A DNA stretch of 64,000 bases from Bdellovibrio sp. qaytius. GTDB lineage: Bacteria > Bdellovibrionota > Bdellovibrionia > Bdellovibrionales > Bdellovibrionaceae. This document shows positions 1 through 8,609 of the stretch, one piece after another. Under the pieces are notes generated by a model. The model saw only the letters and a program-made list of their open reading frames with translations, had not been told where the DNA came from and did not search any database. The first letter of the stretch is position 1, and every line of letters begins with the position of its first letter. Where the stretch lies: the NCBI GenBank assembly GCA_004011035.1, contig CP025734.1:1076001-1140000 (forward strand), read 5' to 3'. The translations under genes and the position numbers were made by a program.

Positions 1-3
1 CGT

Positions 4-627
4 TTATTTAACGGTTCCGATTTCTTTGGCGGGGTTTCCGCCAAATATTTTTCCGGGTGGCACATTCGAGACCACAACCGAACCAAAAGCAATCACTGAA
101 TCCTGACCAATCGTAACACCTTTAAGAACTGCAGAGCCTGCAGAGATCCATACGTTATTTTCAATAACGATCGGTGCGTGTTTAACTAAAGCGCCTGATT
201 CAATTCTATTTTTATCTACGCTGTGAAAATCTGTATCCATAAAGCGAACGTCAGCTAAAATGCAATTATCGCCGATAGTGATGGATTGAAATGTAGCAAT
301 ACGAGTTCCGTTCACGTAAGTGTTTCGCCCAATTTTTAAAACCGACGAACTTTGTGACATAAATAAATCGGGATTAGAATCGATGATGCAATCATCGCCT
401 AAATAGATTTGGCTTTTTGCGGGGCCCTGCACACGTGCGTCCGTCATAAAAGAAACGCGTGATCCAAAATGCACAGTCGGCATTAGGCCGAACGAAGATT
501 TAATGACCCACATCGGACGGCAAATTAGATTCGCGCGCAACCAGCCCAGGCTCCAGCGCAAATGCAAGCCTGGCTTGGCGTACGTTGGATGTTGTGGAGC
601 AGGGATGAACGGAATTTTTTTTCTCAT
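4..627 (-). CDS. Hexapeptide-repeat acyltransferase (polysaccharide O-acetyltransferase-like)
   Basis: A 207-residue protein whose second half is built of imperfect hexapeptide repeats, for example VWISAGSAVLKGVTIGQ, and ends with the GGNPAKEIG signature of the NodL/WbbJ/Maa left-handed beta-helix acyltransferases. These enzymes usually move an acetyl group from acetyl-CoA to a sugar in the cytoplasm. A longer reading from 777 would run far into the upstream gene. The Met at 627 gives the normal 4-base ATGA overlap with that gene's stop, so I chose it. It is the second gene of a two-gene minus-strand operon beside the exopolysaccharide locus, so modification of that polymer is the likely role. 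The exact acceptor cannot be read from sequence. Confidence 0.85.
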   Translation of the reverse strand: MRKKIPFIPAPQHPTYAKPGLHLRWSLGWLRANLICRPMWVIKSSFGLMPTVHFGSRVSFMTDARVQGPAKSQIYLGDDCIIDSNPDLFMSQSSSVLKIGRNTYVNGTRIATFQSITIGDNCILADVRFMDTDFHSVDKNRIESGALVKHAPIVIENNVWISAGSAVLKGVTIGQDSVIAFGSVVVSNVPPGKIFGGNPAKEIGTVK

Positions 628-1295
628 CGTGGTAATTCTCGAATAAATTTTGCTGGATTTCCGGCAATCAGTGAGCGTTCTGGAAAATCTCCACCAGAGA
701 CAACAGCACCAACAGCAACAATTGAACCCGCGCCAATGCGTGATCCTTTTAGGATTACGCAGTTTGCACCAAGCCAAACATCATCACCTATGAAGATTTC
801 TTCACACATAGGCTTCCAATCAAGAGGTCGCACTTCGGGTTTTTTGCCGTAACGCGGAAAAAAGTTAGCCGCCATCATTTCGGTTTGGATGCCGCGTAAT
901 TCTTGTGAAGTCGGGTGCGGATCATAATCTTGAATGAATACATTCCAACTGCTTAAGACGCGTTTTCCGATCGAGATTTTTTGTCTACATGCAATGCGTA
1001 CATCTCCTAGGATCGTGGATTCTCCAATATGTACTACGCCAGCATCGTAAACTTCGACGCGCGCGTTTTCGTACACCACAGCGTGGGCATCAACAATAAT
1101 TCGTGCCAATTCGGAACCAGCTAAAAAGTTTTGAATGTTCTGAGATCTAACTGATTTATGGAGTCTAACTTTTTGACAGTCGAGTAAGAATGACTGTAGT
1201 ACCTTTGTGAAGATAAATAAAAACGTGCCTCGGGCATATTGTAAGATGTATGTTGGGCGTTGTTTAATGACGCTGAAAACTTTAAGTAAAAACAT
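624..1295 (-). CDS. Hexapeptide-repeat acyltransferase
   Basis: A 223-residue protein with about 60 N-terminal residues of mixed character, then a hexapeptide beta-helix from roughly residue 70. It carries the WbbJ-type features DYDPHP (active-site region), IGDDVWLGANCVILKG and the terminal IAGNPAKFIRE. The family transfers acetyl or other acyl groups to sugars of O-antigen or exopolysaccharide. It overlaps the next acyltransferase by four bases, so the two are translationally coupled. Its start lies only 36 bases from the divergent glycosyltransferase gene, so both must be driven from a very short shared region. Function by family is firm; substrate is unknown. Confidence 0.85.
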   Translation of the reverse strand: MFLLKVFSVIKQRPTYILQYARGTFLFIFTKVLQSFLLDCQKVRLHKSVRSQNIQNFLAGSELARIIVDAHAVVYENARVEVYDAGVVHIGESTILGDVRIACRQKISIGKRVLSSWNVFIQDYDPHPTSQELRGIQTEMMAANFFPRYGKKPEVRPLDWKPMCEEIFIGDDVWLGANCVILKGSRIGAGSIVAVGAVVSGGDFPERSLIAGNPAKFIRELPR

Positions 1296-1343
1296 AGTCT
1301 TAGGCTATCGGCTTTTATTTGAGAAAACAATATGGAAAGACAC

Positions 1344-2495
1344 ATGATATTTCACATCTTTAATAGCAGTCTAATCAGTGGTCCAGAAACGTTGGCGATG
1401 CCAGCGTTAGCAGAGATCAAAGATAAAGCGCAAATCATTTGGCTGCGTGAAGCTCGTGTGTCTGACGAGAAACAAAAGCATGTAGCAAGTTACATGCAGT
1501 CTTATGGTCTTACGTACCATACGATTCCGGTTGAATCACGACTAGACAAACAGGCCGTACAAAAGCTTAAAGAGTTATTTGAAAAAACTGAAAACCTTGA
1601 AGTAGCGCATGCTCATGATGTGAAGGCTTCATTTTATTTACTTAAAGCCAGCGAGCAAATTCAAAACAGAAAATTTCAAACCATATCAACTCATCACGGT
1701 GTGTTTGCGCGTTCAGGTTTTATCAACCACATGTACGAAAAATACTATGCGCATTTTATTTTACCTAAATTAGATCGCACGTTAACTGTGTGCAGTTCTG
1801 ATCGATTAGTTTTAATTAAGCGTGGGTTAAAACCAGCGCAGGTTGTGGCGCACTTAAACGGGGTTACAAGAAATCGTATTTCTCAAACTGATCGTCTGGC
1901 GGCGCAAAAAAAGATTCGTCAAGACTGGGGCCTGAACGTCAGTGAAGACACCTTCGTGTTTGGTGTAGCTGCTCGCTTAGATCATGAGAAACGTCATAAC
2001 TTGATTTTGGATGTTGCTCATGAACTTAAGTCGAATCATCCGAACTTTAAATTTGTGATTCTTTGCTTTGGCCGTGGGCCTTTAGAGGAGAGTCTTAAGA
2101 AACGAACAAAATTGTTAGGATTAGACAACAATGTTCAATGGCGGGGCTACCGCTCTCATTTAGGCCAGGAATTCGCAGGGTTTGATTCATTGCTGTCGTT
2201 GTCATCGGCTGAAGGCCTTCCAATCAACCTGATTGAGTCTGGTTGGGCGGCGACGCCGGTTTTTGCGTCTAATGTCAACGGAGTAGGCGATTTAGTTACG
2301 GCTGAGTCGTTGGGCACTTTGGTTGCTGCTGATGAAGATGTTAAGTCGATTGCGGCTAAAATTGTGGGCTTTGCAGCTTCAAAAGAGAAGTTAGCGCAAG
2401 TTGGTCTTAACTTTCAAGCGCATGTGGAAAAACATTTTTCACAGGCTGAATGGTTAAAGAATTTATTAGAGATTTATAGAATGGGTAAGGGGTAA
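1344..2495 (+). CDS. GT4-type glycosyltransferase
   Basis: About 383 residues with the two-domain GT-B layout. The C-terminal half contains a nucleotide-sugar binding region starting FGVAARLDHEKRH and the GT4 motif EGLPINLIESGWAATPVFAS, in which the two Glu bracket the donor site. It should add a sugar to a lipid-linked glycan at the inner face of the membrane. An in-frame ATG at 1332 is possible, but GGAAAG at 1334-1339 fits as a ribosome site for the ATG at 1344. It is the first gene of the plus-strand polysaccharide operon, with the export lipoprotein starting 5 bases after its stop. Donor and acceptor sugars are not predictable. Confidence 0.88.
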   Translation: MIFHIFNSSLISGPETLAMPALAEIKDKAQIIWLREARVSDEKQKHVASYMQSYGLTYHTIPVESRLDKQAVQKLKELFEKTENLEVAHAHDVKASFYLLKASEQIQNRKFQTISTHHGVFARSGFINHMYEKYYAHFILPKLDRTLTVCSSDRLVLIKRGLKPAQVVAHLNGVTRNRISQTDRLAAQKKIRQDWGLNVSEDTFVFGVAARLDHEKRHNLILDVAHELKSNHPNFKFVILCFGRGPLEESLKKRTKLLGLDNNVQWRGYRSHLGQEFAGFDSLLSLSSAEGLPINLIESGWAATPVFASNVNGVGDLVTAESLGTLVAADEDVKSIAAKIVGFAASKEKLAQVGLNFQAHVEKHFSQAEWLKNLLEIYRMGKG

Positions 2496-2500
2496 GAGGT

Positions 2501-3505
2501 ATGAAGTTGAAAACAAATTTAAAGAACGTAGCCGTTTTATTTGCCATTGCAGTCGCCGTACAAGGGTGCTCGCTAGGGCCGTCGTTACCAGACAACAGCT
2601 CAGGTAAAGCTATGCCTTCGTTAACTGAAGGTTTTTTAGTTGAAAACACTCGTTCTGAAATTATCAGTGGCAAAACTGAAATCCGCCCAGGCTTTCAAAT
2701 TCAAATGACAAGTGCCGTTGATGAAAAGTTAACTGGCGAATCTCGCGTTGATATGAATGGTGATCTAAAACTTCCGTATGGTGGCTCTATCCATGCAGCT
2801 GGTTTAACGTTACAAGCTTTAACAGAAAAAGTGTCTGGCGAAATTCGTAAGTTCTATAAAACTGACCCTCAGGTTGTTATTAAAATTTCAGATAGAAAAT
2901 ACTACATCGAAGTTCGTGGTTTAGTTCAAAAACCAGGTGTGATTTTGGTTTCTGAATTTGAAAAAGTAGAAAACATCATTAAAAAATCTGGCGAATTAAG
3001 CTTAAACAAAGATGTGCGCGAAGCTCGCGTTGTTCAAATTAATCGTGGTCAAAATTCTTACTACATTGATTTAGAAGAGTACTTCCAAGGTCGCGATATG
3101 AACTTAAGCCCTAAGTGGTACGGCGGTGAAAAAGTATTTTTCATTCAAGCAACTACGGCTCTTGGTGAAGAGAATTCAGCTTCAGTTCAAATCTTAGGTG
3201 ATTTACGTAATCCAGGTGCGATGGCTTATAAAGAGGGTATGAACCTGTTTCAATATATTAATAAAGCCGGCGGACCTACACAAACGACTGATTTAGATCG
3301 CGTTAAAATCATTCGTCAAACAGCTAAAGGCCCTGTGACCACTGAGGGCACAGCTGATGAAATTGCGAATAAAATTAAATTACAAGCTGGTGATACTGTT
3401 TATATGGGATCAAGTAATTCATCGACACTTGAGCGTAGAGTACAAATGGGTGCTTCGTTTATGTCGGTGTTAACAGCTATTGGTTTTTTAATTATTGCTT
3501 TTTAA
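2501..3505 (+). CDS. Polysaccharide export lipoprotein (OPX/Wza-like)
   Basis: A 334-residue lipoprotein with signal peptide and lipobox VQGCS (Cys23). After a short linker comes a polysaccharide-export (Poly_export) domain, seen in LTGESRVDMNGDLKLPYGG and the following region, then two SLBB-like beta-grasp domains (YYIEVRGLVQKPGV; SVQILGDLRNPGAM). It ends with a hydrophobic segment, as in the membrane-spanning helix of Wza. Proteins of this family form the outer-membrane channel through which capsule or exopolysaccharide leaves the cell. The AAGAGG ribosome site nearly abuts the ATG. The next gene encodes its usual periplasmic partner, a Wzz-like protein. Confidence 0.92.
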   Translation: MKLKTNLKNVAVLFAIAVAVQGCSLGPSLPDNSSGKAMPSLTEGFLVENTRSEIISGKTEIRPGFQIQMTSAVDEKLTGESRVDMNGDLKLPYGGSIHAAGLTLQALTEKVSGEIRKFYKTDPQVVIKISDRKYYIEVRGLVQKPGVILVSEFEKVENIIKKSGELSLNKDVREARVVQINRGQNSYYIDLEEYFQGRDMNLSPKWYGGEKVFFIQATTALGEENSASVQILGDLRNPGAMAYKEGMNLFQYINKAGGPTQTTDLDRVKIIRQTAKGPVTTEGTADEIANKIKLQAGDTVYMGSSNSSTLERRVQMGASFMSVLTAIGFLIIAF

Positions 3506-3525
3506 TATTTAAAGGGAAGTGTTAA

Positions 3526-4638
3526 ATGGAAAAACTTTTTTCAGCGAATCTTTTGAAAAAGTACATGATACAAATAGTCGCTATTATTGGCGTATTTGTA
3601 GGTGTTGCTTTGGTCGCGGCGTTTACAATTAAACCGCGTTACAAAGTGGCCTCTGTGGTTTCGATTTCGCCAAGTTACTTTCAAAATTCACTTATGCGTG
3701 AATTCTTATCTGAAGTTTATGACCCGAATGAGTTACGTTCACAGCGTATGTCGATCATGACGGCGGCTCTAGATAAAGACTTCTTAGATCAAATCGCTCG
3801 ATTAGACGGAATTGACATCTCTAAAGAAACATCAACTGAAGCAGCAGAACGTCGTATGGTTACGCTTTCTTCTATTGAAATCATTCCGACACAAGCGTCT
3901 GACTTTCAGATTTCAGTGATCAGCCATAATCGAGATAAAGCTATGCAGCTTAATCAAAAAGTGATCGAGAACATCATCGTTGTTTTAAAAGAAAAACGTA
4001 TGGGTATGTTAACTAACTTACGTTCTGCGGTTGCAGCGCAAATCGAAACTATGTCGCCAAATATCGAAGTGCCAGCTTCTCACGAAGCGCAGTTAGCTCG
4101 TATGGCTAATTTAGAAGCGCAAGTGGCTGATTTAAAAGAAAGATTTTCTAATCAACATCCACAAGTTGTTGCTTTAGAAAAACAATTAGCTACTTATAAA
4201 AAATTATCTTCAAAATCTGCAGCAACAACACCTGGTTCGGCTGGTTCAGTTGAGTCTGTTTCGAACTATAATATTAAAGATGGTTCAACTAAGTCTGCGA
4301 ATTACAACACAGTTTACGATGATCTTATTCGTAAATTACGTTACTTAAATATCGTTATCACAGCTGAATCAACACCGCAGCCTTCGTATTTCAGTGTGGT
4401 TCGTTCACCTGAATATCCACTTGGAGCTATTTGGCCGAAAAAGACTTTATTCTTAATCTGGTCATTGCTTTTAGGTATTTTAACAAGCTTAATTTTTGTC
4501 GCTGTAGCTGAAGTTGCGGCGCAAAAGTTAGTGGCAGCTAAAAAAGCTAAAGCGAATCGCAAATTAGATTTTATCGAAGAAGACACAATACAAACTTCAA
4601 AAACTAAGGCTAACGCAGAAAATGACGAAACTCTATAA
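3526..4638 (+). CDS. Wzz/PCP-type chain-length determinant protein
   Basis: A 370-residue inner-membrane protein with a transmembrane helix near residues 13-32, a long periplasmic part with coiled-coil stretches (around 190-225) and a second helix near 300-325. This is the polysaccharide co-polymerase architecture. The SPEYPLGAIWPKK segment before the second helix matches the Pro-rich motif of the family. It lacks the C-terminal tyrosine-kinase domain of Wzc-type proteins and ends in a short Lys/Glu-rich cytoplasmic tail. It should control polymer length and contact the OPX channel. A good ribosome site (AAAGGGAAG) precedes it. The next gene starts 17 bases before its stop. Confidence 0.88.
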   Translation: MEKLFSANLLKKYMIQIVAIIGVFVGVALVAAFTIKPRYKVASVVSISPSYFQNSLMREFLSEVYDPNELRSQRMSIMTAALDKDFLDQIARLDGIDISKETSTEAAERRMVTLSSIEIIPTQASDFQISVISHNRDKAMQLNQKVIENIIVVLKEKRMGMLTNLRSAVAAQIETMSPNIEVPASHEAQLARMANLEAQVADLKERFSNQHPQVVALEKQLATYKKLSSKSAATTPGSAGSVESVSNYNIKDGSTKSANYNTVYDDLIRKLRYLNIVITAESTPQPSYFSVVRSPEYPLGAIWPKKTLFLIWSLLLGILTSLIFVAVAEVAAQKLVAAKKAKANRKLDFIEEDTIQTSKTKANAENDETL

Positions 4639-6073
4639 TTTGCTTAAGGATATGTTTACAGCTGACTTTGCCATGAGCCAATTGCTCACGGGCATTCTGT
4701 TAGCTATCCTAGCAATTAATGTAGTTAGTTTTGTTAAATATTATTTTCCAAAAAAGTTAGATGCTAACTTTGCAGTTATGGCTTTCTTAGCTTTAACAGT
4801 ATCTGGATGTTACTATTATTATTTCTCGACTGTTGTTACTTACTCACAATTTTTTGTGAGTGTTGCTATTTCGCTTTCGCTAGGGCTTTGTGTTATGCAC
4901 CCTTCGATTGCGCTATCTACTTTGGTGAGCTATCTGATTTTACGCCCATGGGAGTTATTAGATAATGAAGATCTATCTGTATTGCCACGTACATTGTTAT
5001 TATTATTTTTAATTAGTCTCATCGTTAATTATTTTCAAAAAGGTAAGATTAAAGTCAATTTAAGTAAGTACCAATTACTAATTATGGCTTTAGGAGCTTG
5101 GGTTTATGTCTCAACTATTTTTTCTGGAGAAATTGTTGAGACACAAACCTGGTTTTTTGATAACTACTTTAAATCAATTATCGTGGCCGTTTTTATTTTT
5201 CAAACTGTTAAAACCGAAGAAGACTACAGCACATTAACAAACTCAATTGTTACAGCCGTGCTTGGTGTTTCTCTTTTTGCCTTGGTTTACACATATTTTA
5301 TTATCGGGGCTGATCGTCTTGAAGGCCGTGGCGCAGTTCAAAATGCAAATGACTTAGCAGCGCTTTTGATTTTTATCTTTCCGTTAAGTTTAAAATCTAT
5401 TTTAAAACGTAAGTTTAATCTTCCGGAGTGGGCGCTCTCAGCTGTGCTTTTAGCGATCATGATGTTGGGAGTTATCAAAGCTCAATCACGTGCCTCATAT
5501 ATTTCAATTCTTTTAATGGGCATGACTTATTTCTTTTATCACTTTCGTCATCATAAAAAAGCTCTTAAAAGATTAGCGATTGCTGCAGTGATTGGTTTTG
5601 GTGTTTTATCACAACTTAGTTTAGGTCGCGATAGTTCAGATCTTGATGAGAGTCGTATGAATCGTTTGGGTTACTGGCAAGCCGGTATTTCAATGGCCGT
5701 TCGTCATCCTCTGTTAGGTGTGGGTTACACAATGTATCCAAAACATTTTGGCAGTTACGGTGCCGCAGACTTTACAGAAGGTGGTAAGCGTACGGCCCAT
5801 TCTAGTTTTATTCTTTTAGTTGCTGAAGCGGGATTTCCAGCTTTAGCGTTATTGTTGATTTTACTTTTTCAAGCGGCAGTTCGCGCGTGGAAGCTTTTTC
5901 CGGCGGCCCCTGAATTACTTCTGATGGTCGTGGGCTACGGCATTTGTATGATCTTCTTGTCGCACACTTATATTTTATATCCGTACATTTTATTGGGCCT
6001 GATTTTTACTTATCCGTATAACGAACCACAAAAAGTAATTGCAGGAGCTTCCGATGAAAATCCTGTGGCTTAG
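4622..6073 (+). CDS. Wzy polymerase / O-antigen ligase family membrane protein
   Basis: A 483-residue polytopic membrane protein with about ten to twelve hydrophobic segments and a large extracytoplasmic loop near residues 330-390. In that loop, LGVGYTMYPKHFGSYG and GKRTAHSSFILLVAEAGF match the Wzy_C motif shared by O-antigen ligases and capsule polymerases; the His of AHSSF is the family's key residue. Beside wza- and wzz-like genes, a polymerase that joins lipid-linked repeat units is the more likely role than ligase. It overlaps the preceding gene by 17 bases and the next by 20, so coupled translation is expected. Confidence 0.85.
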   Translation: MTKLYNLLKDMFTADFAMSQLLTGILLAILAINVVSFVKYYFPKKLDANFAVMAFLALTVSGCYYYYFSTVVTYSQFFVSVAISLSLGLCVMHPSIALSTLVSYLILRPWELLDNEDLSVLPRTLLLLFLISLIVNYFQKGKIKVNLSKYQLLIMALGAWVYVSTIFSGEIVETQTWFFDNYFKSIIVAVFIFQTVKTEEDYSTLTNSIVTAVLGVSLFALVYTYFIIGADRLEGRGAVQNANDLAALLIFIFPLSLKSILKRKFNLPEWALSAVLLAIMMLGVIKAQSRASYISILLMGMTYFFYHFRHHKKALKRLAIAAVIGFGVLSQLSLGRDSSDLDESRMNRLGYWQAGISMAVRHPLLGVGYTMYPKHFGSYGAADFTEGGKRTAHSSFILLVAEAGFPALALLLILLFQAAVRAWKLFPAAPELLLMVVGYGICMIFLSHTYILYPYILLGLIFTYPYNEPQKVIAGASDENPVA

Positions 6074-7277
6074 CCCGCGTTTACCATTACCAGATCATAC
6101 GGGAGCAACAAAAGCCACGTTATCACTCCTTGAAGAGATCAAGGGTGCAGGGCAAAATATTTCTTTAAGTATCGTTTGTCTAGGTGATGAATTGCCATCG
6201 TCAGAAATCGTTTCTGAAATTGAAAAACGCACAAACACTTCTGCTAATTTATATTTAACAAAAAATCCGATGCCTTTGGGGTCGACGGGTTTAAGTTTTA
6301 TTTTCGATAAGTTCATTAATCATCATATTCCGTTTACTTTGTCTCGTTGTAAAAGTGAGCGTATCGAATCTGAAATTTTAAAATGGAATAACAAGCGCAC
6401 GTGGGATGTCACAGTTGTTGATGGTTTACATGCAGCTGAAATGGTGAATTTAAAAGATCCACGATTTGGTCGCATTGTATACCGTGCTCACAATGTGGAA
6501 ACTGATCTCTGGTTGCAAATTTTTAAAAAACAAACCAATCCCTTAAAGCGCTTAGTTTTTAAACGTGAATATAATCTTTATGACAAATACGAAAAAGATT
6601 TTTGTCAAAAAACTTTAGTCTTAACAGTATCTCAAACTGACGCTGACCGTATGAATGAGTTAGGCTTTACAACCAAAGCTCAATCTTTACCCATCGGAAT
6701 GCGTATGGAAAATAATATTTTACCTTTTTCGAAAAACGAAAAAATTAAGTTATTATTTGTTGGTCGTCTTGACTGGCATCCGAACAAAGATGGATTGTTA
6801 TGGTTTCTTAACACGGTATGGCCGAAAGTTGACCACGAAAAACTAAGTTTGACAGTAGTAGGTAGCGGAGAGAGCCAATGGTTAACTCCCTACGAAGCAC
6901 CGAATTTGCAAATCCATAGAAGCGTGCCAGAATTAAAGTCATACTATACGAATTCAAACTTAACGTTGATCCCCCTGTTCATGGGTAGCGGAACACGTGT
7001 TAAAGCCATAGAGTCAGCGGCCTATGGTCGTTCTTTTATTGCGACGTCACTAGGAATTGAAGGTGTACCAGTTTTACCTGGCCAAGAATACATCGAAGCA
7101 AATACGGCACAAGAATGGATCGACGCTTTGAATAATTTAACTTTTTCTCAATGCGAGACTTTGGGTCAAAAAATCCAACAAAAAATTAAGATGCAATTTG
7201 ATCAACGTGAAGTGGCTAAATTATTTTTAAGCCAAATCGCAGAAAGGAAATCATGGGAACAGACATCCACTATTTAA
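6054..7277 (+). CDS. GT4-type glycosyltransferase (exopolysaccharide)
   Basis: About 407 residues starting MKILWLSPRLPLPDHTGA, a typical GT-B N-terminus with a Gly-rich donor loop. The C-terminal half holds KLLFVGRLDWHPNKDG and MGSGTRVKAIESAAYGRS, the motif family seen in PslH/EpsF-like transferases of exopolysaccharide loci. I preferred the ATG at 6054 to the one at 6039 because AGGAG at 6043-6047 sits 6 bases before it. It begins inside the end of the polymerase gene and its own end overlaps the next gene by 25 bases. It should add a sugar to the growing repeat unit at the cytoplasmic membrane face. Confidence 0.88.
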   Translation: MKILWLSPRLPLPDHTGATKATLSLLEEIKGAGQNISLSIVCLGDELPSSEIVSEIEKRTNTSANLYLTKNPMPLGSTGLSFIFDKFINHHIPFTLSRCKSERIESEILKWNNKRTWDVTVVDGLHAAEMVNLKDPRFGRIVYRAHNVETDLWLQIFKKQTNPLKRLVFKREYNLYDKYEKDFCQKTLVLTVSQTDADRMNELGFTTKAQSLPIGMRMENNILPFSKNEKIKLLFVGRLDWHPNKDGLLWFLNTVWPKVDHEKLSLTVVGSGESQWLTPYEAPNLQIHRSVPELKSYYTNSNLTLIPLFMGSGTRVKAIESAAYGRSFIATSLGIEGVPVLPGQEYIEANTAQEWIDALNNLTFSQCETLGQKIQQKIKMQFDQREVAKLFLSQIAERKSWEQTSTI

Positions 7278-8608
7278 TCTCAAGATTTTCTCAAGCGAAC
7301 AAAGCTATGTTCATTTTGTTACTTGATGCCGTAACTTTTATTCTTTCGTTTTACTTAGTAAATATTTTTTTAAGCGGCGATAACAGTTTGGCTTTCGCTC
7401 AAACTTATATTTTCTGGTTTGTGCTGTTAGGCATCGTAAGTACTCAGTATATTTTTGGTGTTTACGATTTTTCTGAACAAAGATCTGTAAAGACTTTGTT
7501 AAGCCGCGTGGCGCGTTCTTTAGGCCTAGGCTTTATCGTTATTGGTTTTTTAACATTCGTATTTAACGAAAATGTTTTCGGCCAATTAGGTGAAGGTTAT
7601 GCCATTGGCACTTTAGTTATATTTTTTATTTTATCTTCTCCAGCTCGTATTTTGTTTCACACTTTAGATCAAAAATACCGTGACGGACGTCGTTGGTTGT
7701 TTTTAGTTCCTGAAAAAGCTAAAGCCATTATCCAAAAAGATTTAGCTGAGTACCAATTTAAGGGTCATGTTGTTTTGATTAGTGAAAACGAATTGGGAAA
7801 ATTATCTGAACTTTTAAAGTTTTCTTGGACGGCGATTGTGCTTGGTTTAGATGAGACTGATTTAGACTCTGAATTGGCACAACAATTGATGCAGCATCGC
7901 CTGCACGGCCAAGCCGTTTTGAACATCTGTGATTTTTACGAGATGTATTGGAAGAAAGTACCCGTGGATTTTTTAAAGAGAAGTTGGTTTTTATTAACTG
8001 ACGGGTTTACGTTAATTCAAAATCCAATCGGATTGCGTTTTAAACGCTTAATGGATTTTGGTTGCGCAGCACTTTTATTTTTTGTGACTTGGCCTTTCAT
8101 GTTATTGGCTGCGATTGCTATTAAGTTAGACTCTTCAGGCCCGGTTTTGTTCTCGCAAGAGCGCGTTGGTAAAAATGGTCGTCGTTTTAAAATTTATAAA
8201 TTTCGTTCTATGGTTACTGATGCCGAGAAAAACGGCGCGCAGTGGGCAACCAAAAATGACTCGCGTGTAACTAAAGTGGGGGCATTTATCCGAGCGACTC
8301 GTATTGATGAATTACCACAACTTATCAATATTTTAACAGGTGATATGAGTTTTGTGGGACCACGCCCAGAGCGCCATGAGTTTAATGTTAAAATTGAAGA
8401 AGTGGTTCCGTTTTACAATGTGCGCCATTTAGTACGCCCTGGCATTACAGGTTGGGCTCAAGTGCTGTTCCCTTACGGAGCTAGCATCGAAGACTCGAAG
8501 CAGAAGCTTCAATATGAAATTTACTACATAAAGAATTATTCTATTTTAATGGATATCGAAGTTGTGTTAAAAACTGTGTCAGTAGTTCTGCTAGGAAAAG
8601 GGCGTTAA
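7253..8608 (+). CDS. Polyprenyl-phosphate sugar-1-phosphate transferase (WcaJ/WbaP-like)
   Basis: A 451-residue protein with four N-terminal membrane helices, a middle cytosolic domain and a C-terminal bacterial sugar transferase domain from about residue 265. Diagnostic segments are GPVLFSQERVGKNGRRF, FRSMVTDAEKNG, ATRIDELPQLINILTGDMS, FVGPRPE and PGITGWAQV. The family starts repeat-unit synthesis by moving hexose-1-phosphate from a UDP-sugar to undecaprenyl phosphate. GGAAA 5 bases before the ATG supports the start inside the preceding gene. As initiating enzyme it sits with galE, which ends 1 base later in the operon, suggesting glucose-1-P or galactose-1-P as the first sugar. Confidence 0.92.
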   Translation: MGTDIHYLISRFSQANKAMFILLLDAVTFILSFYLVNIFLSGDNSLAFAQTYIFWFVLLGIVSTQYIFGVYDFSEQRSVKTLLSRVARSLGLGFIVIGFLTFVFNENVFGQLGEGYAIGTLVIFFILSSPARILFHTLDQKYRDGRRWLFLVPEKAKAIIQKDLAEYQFKGHVVLISENELGKLSELLKFSWTAIVLGLDETDLDSELAQQLMQHRLHGQAVLNICDFYEMYWKKVPVDFLKRSWFLLTDGFTLIQNPIGLRFKRLMDFGCAALLFFVTWPFMLLAAIAIKLDSSGPVLFSQERVGKNGRRFKIYKFRSMVTDAEKNGAQWATKNDSRVTKVGAFIRATRIDELPQLINILTGDMSFVGPRPERHEFNVKIEEVVPFYNVRHLVRPGITGWAQVLFPYGASIEDSKQKLQYEIYYIKNYSILMDIEVVLKTVSVVLLGKGR

Positions 8609-8609
8609 G

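Noticed and set aside
628-777. Longer start for the first acyltransferase
   Set aside because: It would overlap the upstream gene by about 150 bases and encodes a Cys/Trp-rich stretch not seen in the family.
562-852. Plus-strand open frame opposite the acyltransferases
   Set aside because: It is antisense to two clear genes and has no recognisable features.
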